Source of the DNA: Flavonifractor sp. AGMB03687
GTDB taxonomy: Bacteria > Bacillota > Clostridia > Oscillospirales > Oscillospiraceae
NCBI RefSeq assembly: GCF_017811815.1
Contig: NZ_JADKZI010000005.1
Location: 62,001-126,000, forward strand
Length of the DNA: 64,000 nt
Reading direction: 5' to 3'
In this document: positions 52,129 to 61,800 of the stretch, in pieces
Layout: the number at the start of each line of letters is the position of its first letter
How positions within the stretch are numbered: position 1 is the first letter of the stretch
Position numbers and translations under genes: made by a program
The notes under the pieces: model-generated
Told to the model about the DNA's origin: nothing
The model's database searches: none
What the model saw: only the letters and a program-made list of their open reading frames with translations

Positions 52129-53241
52129 TTACTCCCCGGCCTTCAGGCGGACGGGCAGTACCATATACAGGAAATTTTCCTCCCCCTCGGTGGGCAGGAT
52201 GACGCAGGGGGACACGCTGGTGGACAGCTCCAGCTGCACCTTGTCGGCGGGGGCAGCCTTCAGGGCGTCCATCAGATATTTGTTGTTGAAGCCGATCTCC
52301 AGACCCTGGCCGTCGCCGGACACGGGGCACTGATCGTAGGCGTCGCCGATGGCGGTTTTGGTGGAAATCTTCATCAAACCGTCCTCAAACACGCACCGCA
52401 GGGGACATTTCAGCTTTTCGGTAATGATCAGAGACACACGCTCGATGGAGGAGAGCAGCGCCCGGGTCTCACCCTCCAGGCAGATGCCGTTGTTGCGGGG
52501 GATGGCCTGGCGGTAAGCCAGGAACTCGCCCTCCAGCCGTCGGGTCACCAGCATGGTGGACCCCGCCTTGAACATAATGTGCCGGGCGCCCTGGGTCACG
52601 GACACCGGCTCGTCGCAGTCACTGCAAATTTTTTCCACCTCAGACAGGGCGGAGCCGGGCACCACGAAGGAAAATTCCGGGGCGCCGTCCTTCTGATCAA
52701 TGGCCTCATGGCGGAGGGCCAGACGGAAGCCGTCCACCGAGACGATGGTCAGGCCCTTGTCGTCGGCCTCGAAGAGGGAGCCGGTGTGGACCGGGCGGCT
52801 CTCGTTGTCGCTGACGGCAAAAATGGTCTGGGAAATCATGGCTTTCAGCTTGGACTGTGCCAGGGTGAGGGAATTCTGGTACTCCACGGTGGGCAGCTCG
52901 GGGAATTCCTCGGGGTCGGTGCCCAGAATGTTGAATTCACTGGGTCCGCAGGTGATGTGCACCATATAATTATCGGTCTGGAAGGTGACGATGTCGTCGG
53001 GCAGCTTCCGGATGATCTCGCCGAACAGTCGGGCGGCCAGCACCAGGGTGCCGGTTTCGCTGATGTCGGCAGGAACAATGGTGCGGATACCGGTGTCCAG
53101 ATTGTAGCCGGTCAGCCGCAGCTCCTGTCCGGCCTCCATCAGGATGCCCTCCAGAGCGGGAATGGAGCTCTTGGGAGAGACGGCACGGGAGGCGGTGGAG
53201 ATGGCCGCTTGCAGCAGGGCCTTTTCGCAAGAAAATTTCAT
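52129..53241 (-). CDS. dnaN: DNA polymerase III beta sliding clamp
   Basis: The ATG at 53241 gives 370 residues beginning MKFSCEKALLQAAISTASRA. The three beta-clamp domains span about 1-122, 130-250 and 255-370. Matches include GGHPD-like VSVDGFRLALRHE and the C-terminal MVLPVRLK. CGGAGG precedes the start by 11 bp. It lies 347 bp after dnaA, across the origin. Confidence 0.96.
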   Translation of the reverse strand: MKFSCEKALLQAAISTASRAVSPKSSIPALEGILMEAGQELRLTGYNLDTGIRTIVPADISETGTLVLAARLFGEIIRKLPDDIVTFQTDNYMVHITCGPSEFNILGTDPEEFPELPTVEYQNSLTLAQSKLKAMISQTIFAVSDNESRPVHTGSLFEADDKGLTIVSVDGFRLALRHEAIDQKDGAPEFSFVVPGSALSEVEKICSDCDEPVSVTQGARHIMFKAGSTMLVTRRLEGEFLAYRQAIPRNNGICLEGETRALLSSIERVSLIITEKLKCPLRCVFEDGLMKISTKTAIGDAYDQCPVSGDGQGLEIGFNNKYLMDALKAAPADKVQLELSTSVSPCVILPTEGEENFLYMVLPVRLKAGE

Positions 53242-53588
53242 AATGGTGTGATCCTCCGTTTCATCAGGAGCGGAGACGCTCCGCTTGGATTTCGCGCGCT
53301 CCTCTGGAGAGAGGAGGGATATATGTCGTAATAGTAAGCCGTAGGGGAAAACATTGTGGAAAAGTGGCGAAACTCCTTGAGGGGCATGGGCTGGGCCTTC
53401 CACAGGGGGTGTGGACAAAATTTGACCCCTTTCCACAGGCTTTCCACGGCAAAAAAGTTATCCACATCCCCTTTTCCACATGTCCCCGATTTTCCGTGGA
53501 AATGTGGAAAGGCGCATGGAAGGAAAATTGGAAGCTTTCATCCATATCCATTCATATTTATGCATGAATATGCAGGTTGCATCCACCC
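53242..53588. other. oriC: Replication origin oriC between dnaA and dnaN
   Basis: DnaA boxes cluster here: a perfect TTATCCACA (53458-53466), TTTTCCACA (53472-53480; and minus 53363-53355), TTGTCCACA (minus 53418-53410), and CTTTCCACA (53429-53437; minus 53511-53503). Near dnaN, the minus-strand box at 53355-53363 is followed by a spacer, then three TAA/TAG/TAA triplets (53329-53337 on the plus strand) and ATATAT. That order matches the basal unwinding element of Bacillus. An AT-rich stretch at 53525-53580 is a second possible unwinding site. Confidence 0.88.
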
Positions 53589-54905
53589 TTATTCATACCG
53601 GGCGTTGATGTTGGCGTTGATGTCCTTGATGACCTCGGCGATCTCGGGAGACTGCTTGGTCAGCTTCTCGATGCGGTCGATGGAGTGCATGACGGTGGTG
53701 TGGTCCCGGTTGTCGAACTCCTTACCGATCTCCTTCAGGGACAGGTTGGTCATGCGGCGGATCTGGTACATGGCGATCTGCCGGGCCAGGGCGGTGTCCT
53801 TGGTGCGGCCCTGCCCACGGAGGGCCTCCACGTCGATGTTGTAGAACTTGCTCACCTCGTCGATGATGATCTCCGGCGAGGGGAGGAACTCCGCCTTGTC
53901 CTTGAACATGTCCCGGACGGCCCGGGTGACGGTGTCCACGTCCACGCTCTCCCCCATCAGCTCCTGGAAGGCCAGGATCTTGTTGACGGTGCCCTCGATC
54001 TGCCGCACATTGGAGGTGATGTTTTCGGCGATATACTGGAGGACGGGGTCGGGCAGGTTCATGCCCCGGCGGATGGCCTTGGTCTTGATGATGGCCACCC
54101 GGGTCTCGTAGTCGGGGGGCTGGATGTCCACAGGCAGGCCCCACTCGAACCGGGTGCGCAGACGGTCGTCCAGCCGCAGCATCTCCTTGGGGGGACGGTC
54201 GGCAGTGAACACGATCTGCCGCTTGGCCTCATACAGGGTGTTGAAGGTATGGAACATCTCCTCCTGGGTGGACTCACGGCCGGCGATGAACTGCACGTCG
54301 TCCATGAGGAACACGTCAGCGGAGCGGTATTTCTCCCGGAACTCCGGGTTGCGGCCCTCCCGGATGGCCTGGATCAGCTCATTGGTGAAGGAGTCGCCCT
54401 TGATATAGACGATGCGGTAGTCGGGGTGGGACTGATGGATCTTGTGGGCGATGGCGTAGAGCAGATGGGTCTTGCCCAGGCCGGACTCGCCGTAGATGAA
54501 CAGGGGGTTGTAGGTCTGGGCGGGCTGCTCGGCCACCGCCAGGGCGGCGGCGTGGGCAAACTTGTTGGAAGCGCCCACCACGAAGCGCTCGAAGGTGTAT
54601 TCCTCGGTGCCCGGGAGGAAGACGTCGTCCACCTTCTTCTTGCCATAACCCTCCAGCTCCCCTTCGCCCAGCACCACCACCTCAAAGTCGGAGGAGAAGA
54701 GCTCGTGGAGGGCCTTCTGAATGGCGGGCAGGTAGCGGGAGTTGATGATGTCCCGCTTGAAGTTGGACGGGGTGTGGAGCACAAACCGATTGGACTCCAG
54801 CGCCACGGGGGTGGCGTCGTCAAACCAGGTGTTGATGGTGGTGGCGGTCATCTCCCCCTCCATCAGAGAGAGGACCTTGGCCCAGAGATCGGCCGGTAAA
54901 TTCAC
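53589..54905 (-). CDS. dnaA: Chromosomal replication initiator DnaA
   Basis: The 438-residue protein has domain I (1-80, MNLPADLWAKVLSLMEGEMT), AAA+ domain III with Walker A YGESGLGKTHLLYAI and Walker B VFLMDDVQFIAGR, and DNA-binding domain IV with DNRDHTTVMHSIDRIEKL. A short domain II linker (about 82-100) precedes FERFVVGASNKFAHAA. GAAAGAGGTGG precedes the ATG. The mRNA appears to have a leader of about 380 nt made mostly of hairpins. Confidence 0.97.
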   Translation of the reverse strand: MNLPADLWAKVLSLMEGEMTATTINTWFDDATPVALESNRFVLHTPSNFKRDIINSRYLPAIQKALHELFSSDFEVVVLGEGELEGYGKKKVDDVFLPGTEEYTFERFVVGASNKFAHAAALAVAEQPAQTYNPLFIYGESGLGKTHLLYAIAHKIHQSHPDYRIVYIKGDSFTNELIQAIREGRNPEFREKYRSADVFLMDDVQFIAGRESTQEEMFHTFNTLYEAKRQIVFTADRPPKEMLRLDDRLRTRFEWGLPVDIQPPDYETRVAIIKTKAIRRGMNLPDPVLQYIAENITSNVRQIEGTVNKILAFQELMGESVDVDTVTRAVRDMFKDKAEFLPSPEIIIDEVSKFYNIDVEALRGQGRTKDTALARQIAMYQIRRMTNLSLKEIGKEFDNRDHTTVMHSIDRIEKLTKQSPEIAEVIKDINANINARYE

Positions 54906-54942
54906 GGAAAGACCACCTCTTTCGTCAAAATGGATGGCCGCT

Positions 54943-55012
54943 GTCGGCGCAGCAAAACAAGACCTTGAAAGCGGAGGCTTTCAAGACCTGGCTCGTGGAC
55001 GCTGCCGCCGAC
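54943..55012. repeat. Nested hairpin near the dnaA start, related to the hisS hairpin string
   Basis: GTCGGCG-CAGC (54943-54953) pairs with GCTGCCGCCGAC (55001-55012) with one bulge. It encloses CTTGAAAGC / GCTTTCAAG (54964-54985, loop GGAG). On the minus strand TTTCAAGG and TTTTGCTGCGC occur 5 nt apart; the same two words are fused at 14601-14619. Confidence 0.7.
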
Positions 55013-55033
55013 GGCGGGAGTACAGATAATTTA

Positions 55034-55280
55034 ACGCATATCATTATAATGCGTACGGAACAAAGCCGAAATCCTTGGTTTTCAAGGTTTTCGGCTTTGT
55101 TCCAGTGCAAGAATTTTGGACAATAGTTTCCAAAATGCTTGCACCTTTCATTGGAACGTCCTGCGTTCCAATGAAAATACGCATTGTAACAATGTCTGAA
55201 TTCCATAAAACGGCCCCCCTGAGCCGTTTTATGGAATTGCGCGGCTGCTGCCGCGCAAATAAACTGATTTACAGTTTATT
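55034..55280. repeat. Eight back-to-back hairpins in the dnaA leader
   Basis: In order: 55034-55054 (6 bp), 55057-55103 (15+5 bp), 55105-55144 (7+8 bp), 55146-55176 (13 bp), 55182-55194 (5 bp), 55199-55238 (16 bp perfect, AATTCCATAAAACGGC arm), 55239-55256 (7 bp, GCGCGGC arm) and 55258-55280 (9 bp). Gaps between neighbours are 0-5 nt. The arms are unrelated to each other in sequence, so it is not a tandem repeat. None has a terminator U-run in the dnaA direction. Confidence 0.9.
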
Positions 55281-55291
55281 CAGTAGACATT

Positions 55292-55320
55292 ATTATAGCA
55301 AATCACCCGGTGGAAAGCAA
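55292..55320 (-). promoter_or_regulatory. Promoter for dnaA upstream of the hairpin string
   Basis: On the minus strand TTGCTT (55320-55315), 17 bp and TATAAT (55297-55292) with a TGC extended -10. A second TATAAT (55048-55043) lies within the string and could also be used. Confidence 0.65.
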
Positions 55321-55345
55321 CGATACAATTATAAAAAGAAACTAC

Positions 55346-55366
55346 TTTTCCACACAGCTTTCCACA
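55346..55366 (+). promoter_or_regulatory. Pair of DnaA boxes upstream of dnaA
   Basis: TTTTCCACA (55346-55354) and CTTTCCACA (55358-55366) lie about 30-50 bp upstream of the dnaA promoter. They suit autoregulation or a bipartite origin like that of Bacillus. The remaining 55367-55502 stretch holds no other feature I recognise. Confidence 0.7.
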
Positions 55367-55502
55367 CACTCTGCCGGAAACAGGAGCGGCTAATCCCCCG
55401 GTTTTTGGGCTTATGCGTGGGGTCCGGTCGGACCTCAGCCACAACATATGGTATTTCCCGCCCGCAAGCATAAAAAAACCAAAAAAGAAAGCAAAATAGT
55501 GG

Positions 55503-55532
55503 TTGACACGCCATTTTGAAATAGGCTATAAT
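55503..55532 (+). promoter_or_regulatory. Promoter for rpmH-rnpA
   Basis: A perfect TTGACA (55503-55508), 18 bp and a perfect TATAAT (55527-55532). Confidence 0.85.
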
Positions 55533-55651
55533 ACCATGTGCATCGTGTAAATCCATGCGGTGTAAAGCAGTTTTGTTTGACGACCGCAGCTGAAAGGCTG
55601 TTGTGGTGGGCGGGGCAACCCGCTTGATTATTGTACAGGAGGTGTCCCAAC

Positions 55652-55786
55652 ATGGTTCGTACCTATCAGCCCAAGAAGCGCCAGCGCTCCAAGGAGCACG
55701 GGTTCCGTAAGCGTATGCGTACCGCCAACGGCCGCAAGGTCCTGGCCCGCCGCCGCGCGAAGGGCCGCGCCCGTCTGACCCACTGA
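55652..55786 (+). CDS. rpmH: 50S ribosomal protein L34
   Basis: The 44-residue protein begins [20 protein letters not shown] and is almost entirely basic, which is diagnostic of L34. ACAGGAGGTG precedes the ATG. It occupies its conserved place upstream of rnpA, divergent from dnaA. Confidence 0.97.
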   Translation: MVRTYQPKKRQRSKEHGFRKRMRTANGRKVLARRRAKGRARLTH

Positions 55787-55814
55787 TGGGTCCGCAAATG
55801 GAATAGGGCATTTC

Positions 55815-55847
55815 ATAGGGGCGGGGGAGCTTTTCCCACCGCCCCTG
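55815..55847. repeat. GC-rich hairpin between rpmH and rnpA
   Basis: GGGGCGG and CCGCCCC arms flank GGGAGCTTTTCCCA. It resembles the GTAGGGG-type intergenic repeats elsewhere in the window. It may separate rpmH and rnpA transcript levels. Confidence 0.5.
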
Positions 55848-55887
55848 CGCAGCATACGGAAGTTTGAACCGGGAAAGGAGGACCGCC

Positions 55888-56235
55888 GTGGAACACACCG
55901 TATCCCTGAAGCAGAACCACGTGTTCCGCCGCCTTTACAGCAAGGGCAAAAGCGCGGTCAATCCCTGTCTTGCACTCTATTGCCGGAAGAACAATTCCCC
56001 CCGCAGCCGCCTGGGGATCACCGTGGGCGTGAAGGTGGGGAAGGCGGTGGTGCGCAACCGTACCCGCCGCCGCATCCGGGAGGCTTACCGCATCCATGAG
56101 GACCGCTTCCTGCCGGGCTACGACCTGGTGGTGGTGGCCCGTGTCCGTGCCGGCCACTGCCGGTACCGGGAGGTGGAGCGCAGCCTCCTCTCTCTGGCGG
56201 ACAAGCTGGGCCTGCTCCGGAAGGGGGAGGCCTGA
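55888..56235 (+). CDS. rnpA: Ribonuclease P protein component
   Basis: The GTG at 55888 is chosen for its AAAGGAGG ribosome site; an upstream ATG at 55864 has none. The 115-residue protein contains the RNR motif ([19 protein letters not shown]) and LVVVARVRA. It supports the RNase P RNA in tRNA 5' maturation. It is followed 1 bp later by yidD. Confidence 0.95.
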   Translation: MEHTVSLKQNHVFRRLYSKGKSAVNPCLALYCRKNNSPRSRLGITVGVKVGKAVVRNRTRRRIREAYRIHEDRFLPGYDLVVVARVRAGHCRYREVERSLLSLADKLGLLRKGEA

Positions 56236-56236
56236 T

Positions 56237-56455
56237 TTGAAGCGCCTTCTGCTCTGGCTCATCCGGTTTTACCGCAAGCATATCTCTCCTGCCCGGCCCC
56301 CCTGCTGCCGTTTTATCCCCACCTGCTCCCAGTATGCCTTGGAGGCGGTGGAGAAATACGGTGCGCTTAAGGGGGGCTTTTTGGCCATTCGCCGTATTCT
56401 GAAATGTCAGCCCTTCCATAAGCAGAAATCCATCGAGTACGACCCCGTGCCGTGA
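56237..56455 (+). CDS. yidD: Membrane protein insertion efficiency factor YidD
   Basis: It starts with TTG one base after the rnpA stop, with GGGGGAGG at 56223-56230. The 72-residue protein has the family signature [19 protein letters not shown], and RRILKCQPF near the end. It is a peripheral inner-membrane protein that assists YidC. Confidence 0.95.
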   Translation: MKRLLLWLIRFYRKHISPARPPCCRFIPTCSQYALEAVEKYGALKGGFLAIRRILKCQPFHKQKSIEYDPVP

Positions 56456-56496
56456 CCGCAAGGAAACGGCGAACAATGTAACTTGGAGGCGCACAA

Positions 56497-57825
56497 ATGG
56501 AAATCATCCTCACCCCTTTTGCGTGGCTGCTGCGGTTTTTCTATAGCATCTGTGGCAGCTACGGTCTGACCCTGGTCCTGTTCGCTCTGGTGGTCAAGGT
56601 GGTGCTCTTCCCCCTCTCTCTGAAGGGCAAGCGGAGCATGATCCAGATGAACATCCTGCAGGGCCAGATGCAGAAGCTGCAGAAGCAGTATGGCAAGGAC
56701 CGGCAGCGCTATAATCTGGAGGTCCAGAAGCTCTATGAGAAGGAGAAGGTCAACCCCATGGGCGGCTGCCTGTGGTCCCTGATCCCCCTGGTCATCCTGA
56801 TGGTCCTCTACCCCATCATCCGCGCGCCCATCCACTACATGATGGGCATTACCGACGCAAACTCCCTCAACGCCATTGCCGAGGCCGTCAACTGGAGCAC
56901 TCAGGCCGTGGACATGGGCTGGATCAAGCAGGCCGCCGCCAGCTTTACTGAGACTGCCGGCTACTACAATGAGCTTTATCTGGCCTCCCTTATCAACGCG
57001 GACAACCTGGCCGCGGTGCAGCAGGCGGTCACCGCCGCCGGCGGTGTGGGCCAGAGTGTGCAGGTCATCAACTTCAGCCTCTTTGGTCTGGTGGACCTGT
57101 CCCAGATCCCCCAGCTCCAGTTCTGGACCATTGCCGGCGGCTTCAGCCTGTTCCTGCTGCCGGTGATCTCCGCCATTACCGGCGTGATCTTCTCCTTCAT
57201 CTCCATGAAGACCAACGCCATCAACAAGCAGAGTGCCCAGAATAACAGCTCTGCCAAGACCATGATGATCGTCTCCCCCCTGATCTCCCTGTGGATCGGC
57301 TTCACCCTGCCCGCTGCTCTGTGTGTGTACTGGATCACCAACAACCTGCTGAGCATGCTGCAGGAGTTCCTGTGCAGCGTGATCCTGAAGAAGGACTACG
57401 AGGAGGCCGCCCGCAAGCAGGCCGAGCGTGAGCTCCAGGAGAAGGAAGAGGAGAAGGAGGAGCGCCGCCGCAAGGCCGAGGAGCGCGCCCGCCGCATCGA
57501 GGAAGAGAAGCTCAATCGCGGCAAGAAAAAGAAGGCCGAGAAGAAGCACGACGACGAGGACAAGATCCCCGGCATCGTGAAGGAGTACAGCCGGGTGGGT
57601 ATCCGGCAGTATGCCCGCGGCCGTGCCTACGATCCCTACCGCTACAGCGAGGACGGCCCCACCTGCTACCCCGGTGAGGAGCCCATTTTCGGCCGCAAGC
57701 CTGAGAAGGTTGCTCCTGTAGAGGAGGAGCCCACCGTGCAGGATACCGTTGTGACCGAGAAGAGCATCCCTGAGATCAGCGTCCCTGCCGACACCGCCGC
57801 CGACAACGGCGAGACCAAGGAATAA
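56497..57825 (+). CDS. yidC: Membrane protein insertase YidC/Oxa1
   Basis: The 442-residue protein has the core Oxa1 fold: TM1 with LVVKVVLFPLSLKGKRS, a basic cytoplasmic hairpin, and the C-terminal TM cluster ending SLWIGFTLPAALCVYWITNN. A non-cytoplasmic insertion of about 90 residues lies between helices (about 118-205). A highly charged K/E/R tail of about 130 residues follows, longer than usual, which may bind ribosomes. TTGGAGG precedes the ATG. Confidence 0.95.
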   Translation: MEIILTPFAWLLRFFYSICGSYGLTLVLFALVVKVVLFPLSLKGKRSMIQMNILQGQMQKLQKQYGKDRQRYNLEVQKLYEKEKVNPMGGCLWSLIPLVILMVLYPIIRAPIHYMMGITDANSLNAIAEAVNWSTQAVDMGWIKQAAASFTETAGYYNELYLASLINADNLAAVQQAVTAAGGVGQSVQVINFSLFGLVDLSQIPQLQFWTIAGGFSLFLLPVISAITGVIFSFISMKTNAINKQSAQNNSSAKTMMIVSPLISLWIGFTLPAALCVYWITNNLLSMLQEFLCSVILKKDYEEAARKQAERELQEKEEEKEERRRKAEERARRIEEEKLNRGKKKKAEKKHDDEDKIPGIVKEYSRVGIRQYARGRAYDPYRYSEDGPTCYPGEEPIFGRKPEKVAPVEEEPTVQDTVVTEKSIPEISVPADTAADNGETKE

Positions 57826-57861
57826 CGGCGCTGCCGTGGATTCATAAGGAGAGATACCCAA

Positions 57862-58641
57862 ATGCTGAAATGGATCGAGAGCACCGGCAAGAGCGAGGAG
57901 GCCGCCATCGAGGCCGCCCTGCAGAAGCTGGGCATGGATCGGGACGAGGTATCTGTGGAGGTCCTGGAGCGGGCCAAGTCCGGCTTCCTGGGGATCGGTA
58001 GCTGCCCCGCCAAAGTGAAAGTGACCTACGAGGCTCCCGACGAGCCGGAGGAGACCCCCGCCCCTGTGGAGGAGGCCCCCGCCGCCCCCGTGGCCGAGCC
58101 CGTGAAGGAGGAGACTCCCGCCCCCGTCGAGGCGGCTGAGGCTCCCGCGGCGGAGAGCGCCGCTGTCCCCGCTCAGGGGGAGAAGGCCGAGCAGATCGAC
58201 GCCTTCCTCACCGGCCTGCTGTCCCACATGGGCGCCGCCGCCAAGCCGGTGATTCAGATGGACGAGAACGGCACCTACCAGGTGGAGCTGGTGGGCCAGG
58301 ACCTGGGCGGCCTCATCGGCCGCCGGGGCGAGACCCTGGACGCCATCCAGCAGCTCACCGGCTACGCCGTCAACCACGGCCAGTCCAAGCGTGTCCGCAT
58401 CCACGTGGACGCCGAGGGCTACCGGGCCAAGCGGGAGGAGTCCCTCATCCGTCTGGCCCACAAGGTGGCTGGCAAGGTGGTCAAATACCATCGGAACATG
58501 ACCCTGGAGCCCATGAACGCCTATGAGCGCCATGTGATCCACACCGCCCTGCAGGATACCCCCGAAGTGACCACTTACTCCATCGGTACAGAGCCCAACC
58601 GCCGGACCGTGGTGGCCTACAGCCGGGGCGAGCACCGGTGA
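57862..58641 (+). CDS. khpB: RNA-binding protein Jag/KhpB
   Basis: The 259-residue protein has a Jag_N domain (1-50), a Pro/Ala/Glu-rich linker (about 53-105), a KH domain with GLIGRRGETLDAIQQL and an R3H domain at the end (NAYERHVIHTALQDTP). It binds RNA and affects division and envelope genes in Gram-positives. mnmE/mnmG usually follow jag in Firmicutes, but here a terminator and a surface-protein gene do. Confidence 0.95.
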   Translation: MLKWIESTGKSEEAAIEAALQKLGMDRDEVSVEVLERAKSGFLGIGSCPAKVKVTYEAPDEPEETPAPVEEAPAAPVAEPVKEETPAPVEAAEAPAAESAAVPAQGEKAEQIDAFLTGLLSHMGAAAKPVIQMDENGTYQVELVGQDLGGLIGRRGETLDAIQQLTGYAVNHGQSKRVRIHVDAEGYRAKREESLIRLAHKVAGKVVKYHRNMTLEPMNAYERHVIHTALQDTPEVTTYSIGTEPNRRTVVAYSRGEHR

Positions 58642-58694
58642 AACAAAAGATCGGTTTATCTGCACGATTGACCGATATTTGAAGATGCACTAAT

Positions 58695-58731
58695 AAGAGC
58701 ACTATCCGGGAATGGCCCGGATAGTGCTCTT
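58695..58731 (+). terminator. Terminator after jag
   Basis: The 16-bp stem AAGAGCACTATCCGGG / CCCGGATAGTGCTCTT has a 5-nt loop; the U-tract after it is weak. Confidence 0.7.
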
Positions 58732-58765
58732 GGATTTACGGGTGATCATTGAGCGGATACTTACA

Positions 58766-58808
58766 AAAGTCCTGGCGGTGTACTGGATCGGTACACCGCC
58801 AGGACTTT
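58766..58808 (-). terminator. Terminator after the giant surface protein gene
   Basis: An 18-bp stem (arms AAAGTCCTGGCGGTGTAC and its complement, loop 7 nt) is followed on the minus strand by TTG and further T-rich sequence. Confidence 0.8.
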
Positions 58809-58848
58809 CATTATTTTGGAAGAAACAGATTTGCGTTTGCTTTTGAGA

Positions 58849-61800
58849 TCAGTTCTCGTATCGGGTCCAGTCAGGATCTGGGATCATGCGGGTCCAAGAC
58901 TCGTAATTGCCAGCCTTGTGCTTAAAGTCGTGGGAGTTGGTGGCTTCCTGTACCGCCAGATAGAACCAATCACTGGGATCACAATCCGGCCAGACGTTCA
59001 TGCCGTGCAGCAGATCGCTCTCATCCTCCGGGATCCGGTTCAGCACACGGTTGATGATGGTCATGGCCTCCGCCCGGGTGATGTAGGTGTCGGGACGGAA
59101 GGTGCCATCCTCACAGCCCTTGACCCAGCCCAACTCTGCAGCCCGCTGGATATACTTTTCCGCCCAGTGGCCGCTGATATCAGAGAAGGTCTGAGTGCCG
59201 CTGCTGACCCCTGTATCGAACCGGGCGCAAATAGTCGCGAACTCAGCACGGGTAATGGGAGAATTAGGCTCAAAGGTGGTGGTGCTGCAGCCCTGAACGA
59301 TACCAAGCCCCGTCATAGTGGAGATGGCGGTGTTGGCCCAGTAATCATCTGGCACATCGGTATAGGTGTTGGTGGTAAGAAGATTCTTATCACGCACGGA
59401 GCTATTCAGCAGACGGAAGAAGATGGTCGTAGTCTCCGATCGTGTGATCAGATTGTAGGGTCGTACATACCCATCCGAAAAGCCAATGATATAGGCAAAG
59501 TGGTCCTCATTATTCAGCAAGCCGGGCGTAGAGCTGCGGTAGTTCCGTACGGTATCCGCATTTTTGATGGCTTTGCTCTGGCTGCTGGAGAAGTCCGATG
59601 CTTTGATCTGATACTCCTCTGTGTCAAGTACGTAGCCTTCGGGGGCAGTGACCTCAGCGTAATACCAGACTCCGCCGTAAGAGTTCGTCGTGCTGACGCT
59701 GAACAGGGCGATGCCGTTTTCGTTGCCATGCCGTCTGGTCTTGGTCACACTGCGGTTGACGACCTTGCCGTTCTTGTCCAGCTGGTACAGCTCGAAGGTC
59801 GCCCCATTCAGGGTATGGCTATCCTGCGCATCTATTTTCTGGATGGCAAAGAAGTAGTCATCATCCACGATCTCACTGCCGGGATCATCCTTCCACTGAG
59901 CAATGGCGATCAAGTCACAGGTAATGGTGCTGGGTTTGCCAGAAAGGGGAGCAAGTTCTTGACCCTTTACCTGATACCATGCCCAGCAGTCGAACACTTT
60001 GCCATTGGGGGCAGAAAAACCAAGCTGATCCGGTGTCTTGCTGGGGAAAGTGGTTCCTTCCTCAAAGGTAAAAGTCTGATCGGTGCCGGAGCCGGTACCG
60101 GGCTGATAGGTCACTTGGTAGGTGCGGATGACTTTTTCTTCAAGTCTCAGAAGAGCAGTATTTTGAGCAGTCTTACCTTCAAGCGTAAGCGTATATGCAT
60201 CCGCAGCAGAAGTGGGCGTATACTCAGCAGAAGTGGGCGTATACTTGATCTCACCGTCGATACGGCATTCGGAAGTGACCTGGGTATCACTGCTGGTGCT
60301 CAGAGCAGCTTGTGCGGCTTCAGTCAATGGCAGATCATTCACGGTAAGAAGGATAGTATCGCCATTACCTTCAGCAACGGTATCGCTGATCGTACACGTA
60401 AACTTCCAATAACCGGTGTTGCTATCATAAACCGGGCCACTGCTTAATGTGAACAAATTGGATGTAAGGGCGAAATTGTGCGTATCCAGCGTAGGTACGT
60501 TCAGAAGATCGCTAAACTTCACGTACAAGTCGACCGTGCTGCCAGCAAATTCGGTGCGATGATTTTTCATAAACGCAAAGATACTAGACTCGTTCCCCAT
60601 AGCAGAGCGGAGTGCAGAAACAGCCTCGCTGTTGGCCGGGGCATCGCCAAACACCAAATCATTCATATCCAGAACGATCTGGTAGGAAACGGTCGCGCTT
60701 TTTTTAACGATATGGGCGGCAGTGTCATTGCCTTCAAAGTTGGTGCTACTATCGATACTGTGTTTGATCGTGATATCATCGTCGATCAGATCCGCAGTTT
60801 GGGGTAGGTAAAGGACATTGATGACGTTGCTACCTTCGTTCACAGTATAAGGGATGGTGCCCTGCTGTCTACCGCTGGCGTAGCCGTTCGGCTTATACGT
60901 ATCGAGAACGGATGCATTCAAAGTGATCTGACTGCCGACTTCCTGCTCCTCCATGACAGTAGATCCAAGAGAATTTGTTGCAACAACAGAGTCCTTATAG
61001 AAGTTGACTGTGACATCCACATACTTCTTATCTGGAGCGGATATAGTCAGGGTGCCATTTTCATAGGTGATTTCGTAGCAGTTGGTCACGTTAGTACCGT
61101 TGCACTCGATGACGGCATTGGATGGAACATTATCGTAGGATCCAACTGTTGTTTGATCAGAGCCGGTCACAGTAACGGACGTAAGCGCGTCACCCGACGC
61201 AAGGGTACCTTCCGTAATAGAATAGGTGTCAACTACCAGCGGAGTTCCGTCTTCCTTCTTGGATCCGCTGTCCGCAGTGATCGTCAGAGGTCTCTGACCG
61301 ATAGTAAAGGTGGCAGGTATATTATACGACTTAGTATTATTACTGGCTTCCGCATCTGTTCCGGTGATGCGAATGGTATATCCATCATATGTTCTTGCAA
61401 GGGTCCCGATCGTAGGAACAGCCCCACTCCATGACCCACTAGTTTTACCATTTTGGACCGTATAGGTGCCGATGGTATTACCGTCCTTTACGATCTCATA
61501 TGTAAGATGGATATAGGCGTTCTTGCTTCCATCGACCTTAGAGGGATAGGTTTTAACGATATCTTCGATCACATCATCAAATGTATATGGCGTGCCGTCA
61601 TAGGTTTTTTCCTTCGTGTAGGTATCGGTATCAGTGATCCCCAGGTCTACTGGTACGGCCACTTTGGGATCATCGACTGCGATAACAGGGTTGCCGGACG
61701 CATCATTTACGGTGGCGCCAGCGTTTGTGGGCTGGGTACCGCCGTAGTTGTCACACTGGATGGTAAACTCGATCACAAGCTTCTGACCGTGAGCAGCATT

